A stretch of 64,000 bases of DNA from Polaribacter sp. (GCA_018663625.1 JABJPX010000009.1:31670-95669), one strand, 5' to 3'; shown: positions 17,003 to 26,516, counted from the stretch's first letter. Program-made: numbers and translations. Notes: generated from the sequence alone by a model not told the origin.

Positions 17003-17477
17003 GTTTTTAAGTTTACTGATTCTCTTGTTAGTAGGCTATTCTTGTACTTCTGGGCCTGTTTTTACGAAGTATAAGACGGTTCCAAACAATGCGTGGATTT
17101 TAAACGAGCAGGTGCGTTTTGATTTTTCAATCACAGATACCATTGCAAAACGAAATTTATTCATCCATATTCGAAGTAATAAGGAGTACAGATACAGTAA
17201 TTTATTTCTGATTACGGAACTTGTTTTTCCAAACAAGACAAAAGTAATCGATACCTTAGAGTATAAAATGACAACTCCCAACGGTAAATACTTAGGAACG
17301 GGTTTTACTGAGGTAAAAGAGAATAAATTATTTTATAAAGAAGAAAAAGTATTTCCATTTTCTGGAGAATACACTTTCAATGTAAGGCAAGCAATGCGAA
17401 AAAATGGTTTTTCAGAGGGCTTAAAAGCATTGGAAGGAGTTACAGATGTTGGATTTAGTATTGAAAAAACGAAGTAA
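16977..17477 (+). CDS. gldH: Gliding motility lipoprotein GldH
   Basis: A 166-residue outer-membrane or periplasmic lipoprotein required for gliding in Flavobacterium. The N-terminus has a hydrophobic segment (FLSLLILLLVGYSC) with the lipidated Cys near residue 23. The mature part contains the family's NNAWILNEQVRFDF block and a conserved TPNGKYLGTGF segment. The ATG at 16977 overlaps the end of ricT by 26 bases in another frame, and PBP1A begins one base after its stop, so the three genes are probably co-transcribed. This order is common in flavobacteria. Confidence 0.9.
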   Translation: MEAIQKKNKFLSLLILLLVGYSCTSGPVFTKYKTVPNNAWILNEQVRFDFSITDTIAKRNLFIHIRSNKEYRYSNLFLITELVFPNKTKVIDTLEYKMTTPNGKYLGTGFTEVKENKLFYKEEKVFPFSGEYTFNVRQAMRKNGFSEGLKALEGVTDVGFSIEKTK

Positions 17478-17478
17478 A

Positions 17479-19785
17479 ATGGCACGTAAAAAAAAAACAG
17501 ACTTTAAGAAATATATCAAAGGTTTTTGGTTTTTAATTCTAAGTGGAATTTTAGCAATATTTTTATTGTTTTTTTTAACTTCTTTAGGAGATTTGCCAAC
17601 GTTTGAAGAACTAGAAAATCCACAAACAAATTTAGCAACAGAAGTTATTTCTGCAGATGGGGTTACCATTGGTAAATATGCTACAGAAAACAGAACTCCA
17701 ATTCACTATAACGAATTACCACAGAATTTAATTGATGCATTAATTGCAACGGAAGACGAACGTTTTTACGAACATGCTGGAATTGATTTTAGAGGAACTC
17801 TAAGGGCTGTCGTAAAGATTGGCTCAGGTGGAGGCGCCAGTACAATTACACAACAATTAGCAAAAAACCTATTTACAAAAAGAGCGTCGAACAATATTTT
17901 TAAAAGAGTTCTTCAAAAAGCAAAAGAATGGATTGTTGCCGTAAAACTAGAACGACAGTACACAAAAAAGGAAATTATTGCAATGTATTTAAACAAGCAA
18001 GGGTTTTTGAATAATGCCTCTGGAATTCGTTCTGCTTCCAGAATTTATTTTGGAAAAGAAGCCAAAGAATTGGATCTTCAAGAAGCAGCAATACTAGTTG
18101 CCATGTTAAAAAATCCAAGGCAATATAATCCTTACAGAGAAATTTCAAAAAAGAAATCTCTTTCTAGGAGAAATGTGGTATTTGCTCAAATGGCAAAAAA
18201 TGGATTTATAACATCTCAAGAAAAAGATTCTCTTCAAAAATTACCGCTTAAAATAAACTTCACTCCAGAAAGCCATAGTGACGGATACGCAACATATTTT
18301 AGATCGTATTTGCAAAAACAATTAAGAACTTGGGTGCGTAAAAATCCAAAGGCAAATGGAGAACAATACGATATTTTTAAAGATGGATTAAAAATTCATG
18401 TTACGCTCGATTCTCGAATTCAAAAATATGCAGAAGAGGCTGTAAAAGAGCATATGGCCAATTTACAATCACATTTTTTTAAAGAACAGAAAAGCAATGA
18501 AATGGCTCCTTTTTACGACATAAAAGATTCTACGGTGAATGTTATTTTACAACGAGCAAAACGAAACACAGATCGGTATCGAAGAATGAAAAAAGCGGGA
18601 AAAACTGCCAAAGAAATTGATGCCAGTTTTAAGAAAAAAACAGCGATGCGTGTTTTTTCTTGGAAAGGAGAGTTAGATACGATCATGTCACCAATGGATT
18701 CGATTCGATATTACAAATATTTTTTACGTTCAGGATTGCTTTCGATAGAGCCACAGACGGGCCATGTAAAAGCATGGGTTGGAGGGATCAATAATAAATA
18801 TTTTAAGTACGATGCTGTTCAGCAGCAAAAAAGACAAGTAGGTTCTACCTTTAAACCGTTCGTCTATGCAACTGCGATTAATCAACTGAAAATGTCTCCT
18901 TGCGATTCATTTCCAAATGTACACTATACAATTCCAAAAGGGAAATACGGAATTCCAGAAGAATGGAGACCAGACAATTCAGGAGATCGATATGGAGGAA
19001 TGCTCACCTTAAAGGCTGGTTTGGCAGGTTCCGTAAATACAATGTCTGCGCGATTAATAGACATGGTAAAACCCGTAAATGTGGTACGTTTGGCAAAGTT
19101 GGCAGGAATAGAAACCAGAATTAGAGCGAATCCGTCCATTGCTTTGGGCGCTGTAGAATTGTCACTAATGGAAATGGTAAGTGCTTATTCAACCTTTGCA
19201 AATAAAGGCTTGCGTGTAAGTCCGATGATATTGACAAGAATCGAAGATAAAAATGGAACTATTTTAGAACAATTTACTCCAGAAACAAAAGAGGTTTTGA
19301 GTGAAGAATCTTCATATGTAATTTTAGATTTATTAAAAGGTGTTACAGAATCGGGTTCAGGACAGCGTTTGCGAACTCCATATACCGCATTGCCCGATGT
19401 TGTTACTGGTTTTCCTTATGAATTTGAAAACCCGATAGCAGGGAAAACAGGAACTACTCAAAATCAATCAGATGGTTGGTTTATGGGAATTGTTCCCAAC
19501 CTTGCAACAGGTGTTTGGACTGGTGGTGAACACCGTTCTACACATTTTGAAGGCATTGCAAAAGGGCAAGGAGCAACCATGTCATTACCATCCTGGGCTT
19601 TGTTTATGAAAAAGTGTTATGCAGACCCTACCTTGAATATCAGTCAAGAAGATTTTGAAAAACCAGAAAAGTTATCCATTAAAATAGATTGCGGAGATCA
19701 AGAAGACGAAGATGAAAACGAAGTTGAAGGAGAAGGAGAGAAACTTCCTAAAAAAGTAGTGATCAAAGAAGATATAGATTTTTAA
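17479..19785 (+). CDS. mrcA: Penicillin-binding protein 1A (bifunctional)
   Basis: Bifunctional peptidoglycan synthase, 768 residues. There is one transmembrane helix (about 15-35), then a GT51 transglycosylase with the catalytic Glu at 92 (ATEDERFYEHAGID) and the GGASTITQQLAKNL motif. The transpeptidase has STFK at 456-459, SVN at 518-520 and KTG at 656-658. The acidic C-terminal tail (DQEDEDENEVEGEGE) is unusual in composition but not disruptive. The ATG at 17479 is preferred; an in-frame ATG at 17446 would overlap gldH and add 11 residues. It is the last gene of the ricT-gldH unit. Confidence 0.95.
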   Translation: MARKKKTDFKKYIKGFWFLILSGILAIFLLFFLTSLGDLPTFEELENPQTNLATEVISADGVTIGKYATENRTPIHYNELPQNLIDALIATEDERFYEHAGIDFRGTLRAVVKIGSGGGASTITQQLAKNLFTKRASNNIFKRVLQKAKEWIVAVKLERQYTKKEIIAMYLNKQGFLNNASGIRSASRIYFGKEAKELDLQEAAILVAMLKNPRQYNPYREISKKKSLSRRNVVFAQMAKNGFITSQEKDSLQKLPLKINFTPESHSDGYATYFRSYLQKQLRTWVRKNPKANGEQYDIFKDGLKIHVTLDSRIQKYAEEAVKEHMANLQSHFFKEQKSNEMAPFYDIKDSTVNVILQRAKRNTDRYRRMKKAGKTAKEIDASFKKKTAMRVFSWKGELDTIMSPMDSIRYYKYFLRSGLLSIEPQTGHVKAWVGGINNKYFKYDAVQQQKRQVGSTFKPFVYATAINQLKMSPCDSFPNVHYTIPKGKYGIPEEWRPDNSGDRYGGMLTLKAGLAGSVNTMSARLIDMVKPVNVVRLAKLAGIETRIRANPSIALGAVELSLMEMVSAYSTFANKGLRVSPMILTRIEDKNGTILEQFTPETKEVLSEESSYVILDLLKGVTESGSGQRLRTPYTALPDVVTGFPYEFENPIAGKTGTTQNQSDGWFMGIVPNLATGVWTGGEHRSTHFEGIAKGQGATMSLPSWALFMKKCYADPTLNISQEDFEKPEKLSIKIDCGDQEDEDENEVEGEGEKLPKKVVIKEDIDF

Positions 19786-19849
19786 TGTTTGAGAAAATGA
19801 GGCAGCAAAAATGCAATTTCATTTTTTTATACATCTTAAACCATAAACG

Positions 19850-20560
19850 ATGATTAACAAAAAAGTAAAGAACGTACAAGAAGCTTTGCAAGGTGTTGAA
19901 AGTAATATGACATTTATGTTGGGTGGATTTGGTTTGTGTGGAATTCCAGAAAATGCAATTTCAGAATTGGTGAAACGAAATGTAAGAGATGTTACCTGTA
20001 TTTCAAACAACGCAGGTGTAGACGGTTTTGGTTTGGGCTTGTTGTTAGAAAACAAACAAATAAAAAAAATGATTTCCTCTTATGTTGGTGAAAATGATGA
20101 ATTTGAACGACAAATGTTATCTGGAGAATTAGAAGTTGAATTAACTCCCCAAGGAACTTTAGCCGAAAAATGCAGGGCTGCACAAGCAGGTTTTCCAGCA
20201 TTTTATACACCAGCAGGCTATGGTACAGAAGTTGCCGATGGCAAAGAAACAAGAGATTTTGATGGTAAAATGCACGTTTTAGAAGCTGCATTTAAAGCCG
20301 ATTTTGCCTTTGTAAAAGCATGGAAAGGAGATGCTGCTGGGAATTTAGTGTTTAAAGGAACCGCCAGAAATTTTAATCAAAATATGTGTGGCGCTGCAAC
20401 GATTACTGTAGCTGAAGTGGAGGAATTGGTAGAAATCGGAACTTTAGATCCAAACAACATTCATATTCCAGGCATTTTTGTGCAACGTATTTTTCAAGGA
20501 AAAGATTATGAGAAAAGAATCGAGCAAAGAACGGTGCGTTATCCTAATGAATCGATATAA
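19850..20560 (+). CDS. scoA: 3-oxoacid CoA-transferase subunit A
   Basis: Alpha subunit of succinyl-CoA:3-ketoacid (acetoacetate) CoA-transferase, which moves CoA between succinate and a 3-oxoacid. The 236 residues carry the family start [13 protein letters not shown], the glycine-rich [13 protein letters not shown] motif, the CoA-binding region [12 protein letters not shown], and [20 protein letters not shown]. The B subunit lies 177 bases downstream, an unusually wide gap for this pair, and the gap contains a gene relic. Confidence 0.92.
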   Translation: MINKKVKNVQEALQGVESNMTFMLGGFGLCGIPENAISELVKRNVRDVTCISNNAGVDGFGLGLLLENKQIKKMISSYVGENDEFERQMLSGELEVELTPQGTLAEKCRAAQAGFPAFYTPAGYGTEVADGKETRDFDGKMHVLEAAFKADFAFVKAWKGDAAGNLVFKGTARNFNQNMCGAATITVAEVEELVEIGTLDPNNIHIPGIFVQRIFQGKDYEKRIEQRTVRYPNESI

Positions 20561-20562
20561 CA

Positions 20563-20698
20563 GTAAAAAATTCAGCAGTAGAAAAGTCTATTGAAGTTGC
20601 ATTATTAATCATTCAATATTGTGAGGTTTTACAAGGTGAAAGAATTAGGATTGATTTTATATAAAATATTAAGTACAAGTATTAAACCTCGAAAATAG
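20563..20698 (+). pseudogene. Probable relic of a four-helix-bundle (S23-like) protein gene
   Basis: The gap between scoA and scoB holds two short open segments. In one frame (20563-20661) KNSAVEKSIEVALLIIQYCE resembles helix 1 of four-helix-bundle (S23/IVS) proteins, which typically read N...KS..FA..I..LY..L..E. In another frame (20636-20698) the segment ends LYKILSTSIKPRK plus a stop, resembling their C-terminal helix (..KILTSIIKTSKKN). The middle of the roughly 120-residue family is missing. This is a read-by-eye match. Confidence 0.45.
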
Positions 20699-20737
20699 AA
20701 TTAATACATTTTTAAATTATTTAATTGATACATTTAT

Positions 20738-21391
20738 ATGTTAGATAAAATAGGCATTGCAAAAAGAATTGCACAAGAAGTTCAAGACGGCTTTTATGTA
20801 AACTTAGGTATCGGAATTCCAACCTTGGTTGCTAATTATGTTCGGAATGATATTGAAGTAGAGTTTCAATCTGAAAATGGGGTTTTAGGCATGGGGCCTT
20901 TTCCATTTGAAGGAGCGGAAGATGCAGATATTATCAATGCTGGAAAACAGACAATTACGACCCTACCAGGAGCAAGTTTTTTTGATTCAGCAACCAGTTT
21001 TTCTATGATCCGAGGGAAACATGTAGATTTAACCATTTTAGGTGCTATGGAAGTTGCAGAAAATGGAGACATTGCCAATTGGAAGATTCCAGGAAAGATG
21101 GTTAAAGGAATGGGAGGTGCTATGGATTTAGTAGCCTCGGCAGAAAATATTATTGTAGCGATGATGCATGCCAACAAACGCGGAGAATCTAAGATTTTAA
21201 AGACTTGTTCTTTGCCATTAACGGGTGTAGGTTGTGTAACAAAAGTGGTGACGAACTTGGCAGTTTTAGAAGTAAGAGACAATGCCTTTCATTTGTTAGA
21301 AAGAGCGCCAGGAGTCTCGATAGAAGAGATTCAAAATGCTACAGAAGGAACTTTGATAATTGCAGGAGAAATTCCAGAAATGAAGATGTAA
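20738..21391 (+). CDS. scoB: 3-oxoacid CoA-transferase subunit B
   Basis: Beta subunit of the CoA-transferase, 217 residues. The catalytic Glu that forms the glutamyl-CoA thioester lies in FQSENGVLGMGP near residue 47. GIGIPTLVANYV and the C-terminal GVGCVTKVVTNLAVLEV are also family marks. Together with scoA it would let the cell use acetoacetate and other 3-oxoacids. The small membrane protein gene starts one base after the stop. Confidence 0.93.
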   Translation: MLDKIGIAKRIAQEVQDGFYVNLGIGIPTLVANYVRNDIEVEFQSENGVLGMGPFPFEGAEDADIINAGKQTITTLPGASFFDSATSFSMIRGKHVDLTILGAMEVAENGDIANWKIPGKMVKGMGGAMDLVASAENIIVAMMHANKRGESKILKTCSLPLTGVGCVTKVVTNLAVLEVRDNAFHLLERAPGVSIEEIQNATEGTLIIAGEIPEMKM

Positions 21392-21392
21392 G

Positions 21393-21620
21393 ATGAAGTA
21401 TTTAGCAAAGAAACCTTTTGTAGTCGTTTTTGTTTTAACACTCAGTTTCATTTTCCTTTTTGATGCTCTTCTCAATATAGAAAATAGCATGATAGGTGCA
21501 GGAATTTCAGCGGGTTTGGCTGTGATATTATCACCGAGAAAGAAAAAAATTAAAACACAAACTGGAGAAAAAACTCAAATAACTTGGGTTTTTTTGAAAG
21601 CACCAATCTTTTTAAACTAG
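21393..21620 (+). CDS. Small membrane protein (75 aa)
   Basis: I do not recognise a family. The protein has two hydrophobic segments (PFVVVFVLTLSFIFLFDALL and MIGAGISAGLAVIL) followed by a basic stretch (SPRKKKIKTQ). The ATG starts one base after scoB and the stop directly abuts the xth start, which supports a real gene in a continuous transcript. Confidence 0.6.
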   Translation: MKYLAKKPFVVVFVLTLSFIFLFDALLNIENSMIGAGISAGLAVILSPRKKKIKTQTGEKTQITWVFLKAPIFLN

Positions 21621-22382
21621 ATGAAAATAATATCTTACAATGTAAACGGAATACGAGCAGCTTTAAAGAAAGGATTTTTAGAGTGGTTGTCCGCTTCAAA
21701 TCCTGATGTAATTTGTATTCAGGAAACCAAAGCACACAAAGAACAATTGGATCTTTCTGAATTTGAAAATGCAGGATACCAACATCACTATTGGTTTTCT
21801 GCACAGAAAAAAGGCTATTCTTCTGTGGCAATTTTTTGCAAAGAAAAACCAAAACATATCGCGTATGGAACAGGTATTGAATCGATGGATTTTGAAGGGA
21901 GAAACCTTCGCGTAGATTTTGAGGATGTTTCTATAATGAGCTTGTACCTTCCTTCAGGAACCAATTCTGAACGCTTGAATTTTAAATTCAAATACATGGA
22001 CGAATTCCAAGTATACATTGATAATTTGAAGAAAGAAATCCCAAACCTTGTAATCTGTGGAGATTATAATATTTGTCATGAAGCGATCGATATTCACAAT
22101 CCAAAAATGAAAGGAGTTTCAGGGTTTTTGCCAGAAGAAAGAGCCTGGATGAGTGCGTTTATCAATCATGGGTTTGTGGATAGTTTTAGACACTTAAACC
22201 CCGAAGAACAAACCTATTCCTGGTGGAGCTATCGCGCAAATTCTAGAGCAAATAACAAAGGTTGGCGCTTAGATTATGCCATGGTATCAGCACCTTTAAA
22301 AGAGAAAATAGCACGCGCCTATATTTTAACAGAAGCCAAACATTCAGACCATTGCCCCATTGTTGTAGAATTGGACTTATAA
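21621..22382 (+). CDS. xth: Exodeoxyribonuclease III
   Basis: AP endonuclease and 3'-5' exonuclease of base excision repair, 253 residues as in the family. Metal and catalytic motifs can be read in order: NVNGIRAA (Asn7), IQETKA (Glu36), the Tyr region MSLYLPSGTN, GDYNICHE (Asp and Asn), WRLDYAMVS and the terminal SDHCPIVVELDL with Asp-His. It is directly coupled to the upstream small membrane gene and is followed 8 bases later by a transglycosylase gene. Confidence 0.95.
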   Translation: MKIISYNVNGIRAALKKGFLEWLSASNPDVICIQETKAHKEQLDLSEFENAGYQHHYWFSAQKKGYSSVAIFCKEKPKHIAYGTGIESMDFEGRNLRVDFEDVSIMSLYLPSGTNSERLNFKFKYMDEFQVYIDNLKKEIPNLVICGDYNICHEAIDIHNPKMKGVSGFLPEERAWMSAFINHGFVDSFRHLNPEEQTYSWWSYRANSRANNKGWRLDYAMVSAPLKEKIARAYILTEAKHSDHCPIVVELDL

Positions 22383-22390
22383 AATTAATA

Positions 22391-23671
22391 ATGAAAAAAT
22401 TACTCCTATTTTTATTTTTTACTACCTCTGTTTTTGCAGAAGCAGCAAATGATTCCATTCCTAAAAAAATGAGTACTTCCGACTTATTTTCTGACTATGA
22501 TATTGTGTTAATAGATAGTTTACTTATGGATTCTAAATACAAGTCTCCTCTCTACAATACCTTACAATACAGAATGGATGATATGGATAAGGAAGAGGTG
22601 ACAGACGTTGTTTTATCCACTGAAGTTTTAAAACAAAGATTGGCTGTAATTGATGCAAAAACACCCTTTCACATTGCTTATAATCCGGCTTTAGAGAAAG
22701 TAATAAAATCCTATCTAAAATACCGAAAAAGGTATTATCCTGCCTTAATGGCAAAGGCATCTTACTATTTTCCAATGTTCGAAAAGTATCTAGATCAATA
22801 TGACATTCCGCTAGAAATGAAATATTTAGCAATTGTAGAATCGGCACTAAATCCAACAGCAAAATCGAGAGTGGGCGCTACAGGGTTATGGCAGTTTATG
22901 TATCCAACAGGTGTACAATACAAGTTAAAGGTAAGCTCGTATGTAGATGAACGTCAAGACCCTTTAAAAGCAACCATTGCAGCTTGTCAATACCTCTCCG
23001 ATTTATATACCATTTTTGGAGATTGGGATTTGGCTTTAGCCGCTTATAATTCAGGACCAGGAAATGTTGCAAAGGCAATAAAACGTTCTGGAGGATATCG
23101 AAATTACTGGAACATCCGTCCGTTTTTACCAAGAGAAACTGCAAGTTATGTTCCTGCATTTTATGCTACTATGTATTTGTTTGAATACCAAAAAGAGCAC
23201 CAACTTGTTCCCGAAAAGTTTCAAATTCGACATTTCGAAACCGACACAATTCAGATTAAAAAAACAATTAGTTTTGATCAAATTTCAGAAATAACAGGGA
23301 TCAATTTTGAGTTAATTCAATTTTTAAATCCGTCTTTTAAACTAGATGTGATTCCATTTGTTAAGGGAAAAGAATACGCCATTACCTTACCAAGAAAAAA
23401 CACCTTATCTTTTTTAGAAAATGAGGAAGCCTTGTATGCCTTAGCAAAAAAGGACGCCGCAAAAAGAGAGAAGCCTTTGCCAAAGTATTTTGAATTGGGC
23501 AAACGCATTCGTTATAAAGTAAGGAGTGGCGACTTTTTAGGAAAAATTGCCAATCGTTTTGGGGTTCGAGTTCGAGATTTAAAACGTTGGAATCGATTAA
23601 AGACAAGTCGTTTACGAGTTGGGCAAAGATTGAGTATTTATCCCAAAAAAATAGCGCTCCCAAAAGCATAA
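22391..23671 (+). CDS. Membrane-bound lytic murein transglycosylase (SLT + LysM)
   Basis: A peptidoglycan-cleaving enzyme of 426 residues resembling MltD. Residues 1-17 are a signal peptide. The SLT domain has catalytic Glu150 in LAIVESALNP, then GATGLWQFMYPTG, and DWDLALAAYNSGPGNVAKAI. A LysM domain near 377-421 starts RYKVRSGDFLGKIANRF. The ATG at 22391 is chosen because it begins the signal peptide; an open frame from 22262 runs inside xth. It probably acts in the periplasm opposite PBP1A. Confidence 0.93.
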   Translation: MKKLLLFLFFTTSVFAEAANDSIPKKMSTSDLFSDYDIVLIDSLLMDSKYKSPLYNTLQYRMDDMDKEEVTDVVLSTEVLKQRLAVIDAKTPFHIAYNPALEKVIKSYLKYRKRYYPALMAKASYYFPMFEKYLDQYDIPLEMKYLAIVESALNPTAKSRVGATGLWQFMYPTGVQYKLKVSSYVDERQDPLKATIAACQYLSDLYTIFGDWDLALAAYNSGPGNVAKAIKRSGGYRNYWNIRPFLPRETASYVPAFYATMYLFEYQKEHQLVPEKFQIRHFETDTIQIKKTISFDQISEITGINFELIQFLNPSFKLDVIPFVKGKEYAITLPRKNTLSFLENEEALYALAKKDAAKREKPLPKYFELGKRIRYKVRSGDFLGKIANRFGVRVRDLKRWNRLKTSRLRVGQRLSIYPKKIALPKA

Positions 23672-23728
23672 CCAGAAAGTGGAATACTTTTTGATTTACA
23701 AAATGAAATATATTTAAAAGCAACATTC

Positions 23729-24712
23729 ATGAAGAAATTAGGATATTTATTTTTTACAATGATATTTTTATTAGGCTGTGATAGTAAAAGTTCTTTCGTA
23801 CAAAAACCAGCTGTAGGAGCAATTAACCGTGTGATGGTGGTTGTAAAAACTAGCAATTGGCTCGGAGAAGTAGGAGATGAAATTAGAAATTCTTTTGGAG
23901 AACTCATCGTTGGTTTGCCGCAGCCTGAAGCAACAACGACACTTTCTCAAATAACACCAAACGGCTTTGGATCGATGATGAAAGCTTCTGGGAGTCTTTT
24001 TATTGTTGAAGAGCATGAAAAAGAAACTTTTTCTATTCGTTACAATGTTTATGCAAAACCACAAACGGTGATTTCCATTTCTGCTAAAGATGACGCAGGG
24101 CTCATACGAGTATTTAAGCAACATGAAAAAGAGATTTTGGCAACTTTTCGACAAGCAGATATCGAAGTAACTCAAAATATTTTCATGAAATCTAAATTGC
24201 CAGATGCACAATTTAAAACATTACAAAATTTAGGGGTTTCTTTTACAATTCCTTCTAAATATAAAACGGTAGAAGATACTGGAGATTTTCTGTGGTTGCG
24301 CAATCATTTGATGAGTGGAATTGCAAAAACGGGAAGTAATAATATTTTGGTATATAGTGTGCCGTTAGAAGATGAAGCCACTGTTTCAGATCGGATTATC
24401 GCAGAGAGAAATAAAATTGGAGAAAAACACATCCGAGGTTCTGACACTTTAACCATGTATATGATTACAGAAAAAGCTTACACCCCTGTAACTTTTGACG
24501 CAAAAATTGATGGTAAAAAAGCCTATGAAACCCGTGGTAAATGGGAAGTAAAAAACGATTTTATGGCTGGACCTTTCCTCAACTATACCGTAGTTGATAA
24601 ACAGCAGAATCGATTGATCGTTTTTGAAGGATTTACTTATGCCCCTTCGATCAATAAACGCGAATTTGTTTTTGAACTAGAAGCCATTGCGAAGTCGATG
24701 AAAATTCAATAA
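23729..24712 (+). CDS. DUF4837 family lipoprotein
   Basis: A 327-residue lipoprotein with lipobox LLGC (Cys17), which is typical of the Bacteroidota DUF4837 family; no function is established. The mature part opens VGAINRVMVVVKTSNWLGEVGDE and includes the characteristic RGKWEVKNDFMAGPFLNYTV near residues 275-294. It follows the transglycosylase gene on the same strand after 57 bases and may share its transcript. A role in the envelope is inferred from lipidation and context only. Confidence 0.85.
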   Translation: MKKLGYLFFTMIFLLGCDSKSSFVQKPAVGAINRVMVVVKTSNWLGEVGDEIRNSFGELIVGLPQPEATTTLSQITPNGFGSMMKASGSLFIVEEHEKETFSIRYNVYAKPQTVISISAKDDAGLIRVFKQHEKEILATFRQADIEVTQNIFMKSKLPDAQFKTLQNLGVSFTIPSKYKTVEDTGDFLWLRNHLMSGIAKTGSNNILVYSVPLEDEATVSDRIIAERNKIGEKHIRGSDTLTMYMITEKAYTPVTFDAKIDGKKAYETRGKWEVKNDFMAGPFLNYTVVDKQQNRLIVFEGFTYAPSINKREFVFELEAIAKSMKIQ

Positions 24713-24807
24713 AGACCCTATTGAAATTTAAGAAAAGGTGGTTTGTAATGACAATTACTAGCGAAAAATGCTACATTGATCCCGTCGAAATGGATTGATT
24801 TTTAGAT

Positions 24808-24832
24808 AAAAAACTCTTTGAAAGTGTTTTTT
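24808..24832 (+). terminator. Possible terminator after the DUF4837 gene
   Basis: AAAAAAC (24808-24814) and GTTTTTT (24826-24832) flank a CTTTGAAAG core with one T-T mismatch on the way. The stem is AT-rich, so the hairpin is weak. Confidence 0.4.
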
Positions 24833-24898
24833 ATGTTTAAAAATTAAGTTTAGAGGAGCAATTTTTATCCAATTCATTTAGAACCAAAAACTTGTTTT

Positions 24899-24906
24899 TA
24901 TATTTG
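24899..24906 (+). promoter_or_regulatory. -7 element of the DUF1761 gene
   Basis: TATATTTG (24899-24906) matches TAnnTTTG, 26 bases before the ATG. No convincing -33 TTG is seen at the expected distance. Confidence 0.45.
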
Positions 24907-24932
24907 ATATTCAATTAAAAAATTTTTACGAC

Positions 24933-25430
24933 ATGGAAATGAATTTTAACGTGCTGTTTTTAGCAGCTTTAGTGCCAATGATTATTGGCTTTTTTTGGTA
25001 TGGTCCTTTGTTTGGCAATGCTTGGATGAAAGAAATGGGTTTTACAAAGGAATCTCTAGCGGGAACCAATATGGTAAAAACATTGATCATCAGTTATGTG
25101 TTCAGTTTTTTCATTGCTTCTTTTTTAATGTTTGTTGTCATTCATCAATCGGGAGTTTATTCAACATTAGCAGGAGAACCTGGTTTTAACGAAAAAGCAG
25201 GAGAAGGGTTTGCCTTTTTTCAAGACTTTATAAATACCTATGGAGATCGTTTTCGAACCTTTGGACATGGTGTCCTTCATGGAGTGTCTACTAGCCTCTT
25301 TTTTGTGCTTCCAATCTTATCTATTGTCGCACTCTTTGAGAAAAAAACGGTGAAGTATGTTGCGATTAATGCAGGATACTGGATGGTAACTTTAGCAATT
25401 ATGGGTGGTATTGTATGCCAATGGCTGTAA
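24933..25430 (+). CDS. DUF1761 family membrane protein
   Basis: A 165-residue inner-membrane protein with four hydrophobic segments. The opening NVLFLAALVPMIIGFFWYGP followed by LFGNAWMKEMG is the hallmark of DUF1761 proteins, whose function is unknown. A hydrophilic loop near 70-100 carries acidic residues, and the C-terminal half includes HGVLHGVSTSLFFVLPI. It is a single-gene unit between its own promoter and a bidirectional terminator. Confidence 0.85.
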   Translation: MEMNFNVLFLAALVPMIIGFFWYGPLFGNAWMKEMGFTKESLAGTNMVKTLIISYVFSFFIASFLMFVVIHQSGVYSTLAGEPGFNEKAGEGFAFFQDFINTYGDRFRTFGHGVLHGVSTSLFFVLPILSIVALFEKKTVKYVAINAGYWMVTLAIMGGIVCQWL

Positions 25431-25452
25431 TGGAGTAGTCATCATTAGACAT

Positions 25453-25482
25453 AAAAAAACCTCGCATTAGCGAGGTTTTTTT
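25453..25482. terminator. Bidirectional terminator between the DUF1761 gene and trpS
   Basis: The arms ACCTCGC and GCGAGGT flank loop ATTA, extended by seven A on one side and seven T on the other (25453-25482). It can stop transcription in both directions between the convergent genes. Confidence 0.92.
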
Positions 25483-25491
25483 ATGATTTAT

Positions 25492-26460
25492 TTAATACCC
25501 CACTTTCGTTCTCACTTTTTGGAGTACTGTTGTGGCTACTTTTTTTGCTTTTTGTTTTCCAATAGCAAGTGCATCGTCGATTTCATTTTTGTTGTCCATA
25601 AAGTGTGTATAACGCGCTCTAATGGTTGCAAATTTTGTAATGATTAATTCATATAACGCTTGTTTTGCATGCCCGTACCCATAGTTTCCTGCTAAATAAT
25701 TGGCATGCATCTCTGCAGTTTCTGACGGAGAAGCCATTAATTTATAGAGTGCGAAAATGGTATCTGTATCTGGGTTTTTCACATCTTCCAATGCCAAACT
25801 ATCGGTTTTAATACCCATAATTTGTTTGCGTAATTTTTTATCGGAAAGAAATATATTAATGGTGTTATTTCTAGATTTACTCATTTTTCCACCATCGGTC
25901 CCAGGAACTAATTTTGTGTGTTCTTGAATTTTTGCTTGAGGGGCAACAAGTGTTTCACCAATTAAATGGTTAAATCGATTGGCAACATCTCTTGCCATTT
26001 CTACATGTTGCAATTGGTCTTTTCCAACAGGTACAATTTCTGCATCATACAACAAAATATCTGCAGCCATTAACATCGGGTAAGTAAATAAACCCGCGTT
26101 TACGTCACCCAATCGATCCGCTTTGTCTTTAAAACTATGTGCCAATGTCAATCTTTGATATGGAAAAAAACAACTCAAATACCAGCTCAATTCTGTTACT
26201 TCAGGAACATCACTTTGTCTATAAAAAACACTTTTAGAAATATCAAGTCCACAAGCAAGCCAAGTTGCTGCCGTACTGTAGGTGTTTTCTCTTAGTGTTG
26301 TTCCTTCTTTTATTTGTGTAAGAGAATGCAAGTCTGCAATAAAAAGAAAAGATTCATTATTAGGGTTATTTGCCATTTCGATGGCAGGTAAGATAGCACC
26401 TAATAAATTCCCTAAATGCGGAGTTCCTGTACTTTGTACACCTGTTAAAATTCTTGACAT
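25492..26460 (-). CDS. trpS: Tryptophanyl-tRNA synthetase
   Basis: Charges tRNA-Trp; 322 residues, normal for the bacterial enzyme. The signature motifs are TGTPHLGNLLGA (HIGH-like, near residues 10-21), the tryptophan-pocket block PVGKDQLQHVEMARDVA and GGKMSKSRNN (KMSKS). The start is the ATG ending at 26460 (MSRILTGVQ). An in-frame ATG at 26550 would add 30 residues but lies in the promoter, so it is rejected. It is divergent from plsC. Confidence 0.96.
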   Translation of the reverse strand: MSRILTGVQSTGTPHLGNLLGAILPAIEMANNPNNESFLFIADLHSLTQIKEGTTLRENTYSTAATWLACGLDISKSVFYRQSDVPEVTELSWYLSCFFPYQRLTLAHSFKDKADRLGDVNAGLFTYPMLMAADILLYDAEIVPVGKDQLQHVEMARDVANRFNHLIGETLVAPQAKIQEHTKLVPGTDGGKMSKSRNNTINIFLSDKKLRKQIMGIKTDSLALEDVKNPDTDTIFALYKLMASPSETAEMHANYLAGNYGYGHAKQALYELIITKFATIRARYTHFMDNKNEIDDALAIGKQKAKKVATTVLQKVRTKVGY

Positions 26461-26516
26461 TACTATTTGTTTTTCTTTATAAAGTATGATTGAGGTATCA
26501 AAACCATCTATGATGA

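Noticed and set aside
20866..21282. 138-codon minus-strand frame inside scoB
   Set aside because: Antisense to the catalytic Glu region of a well-conserved subunit.
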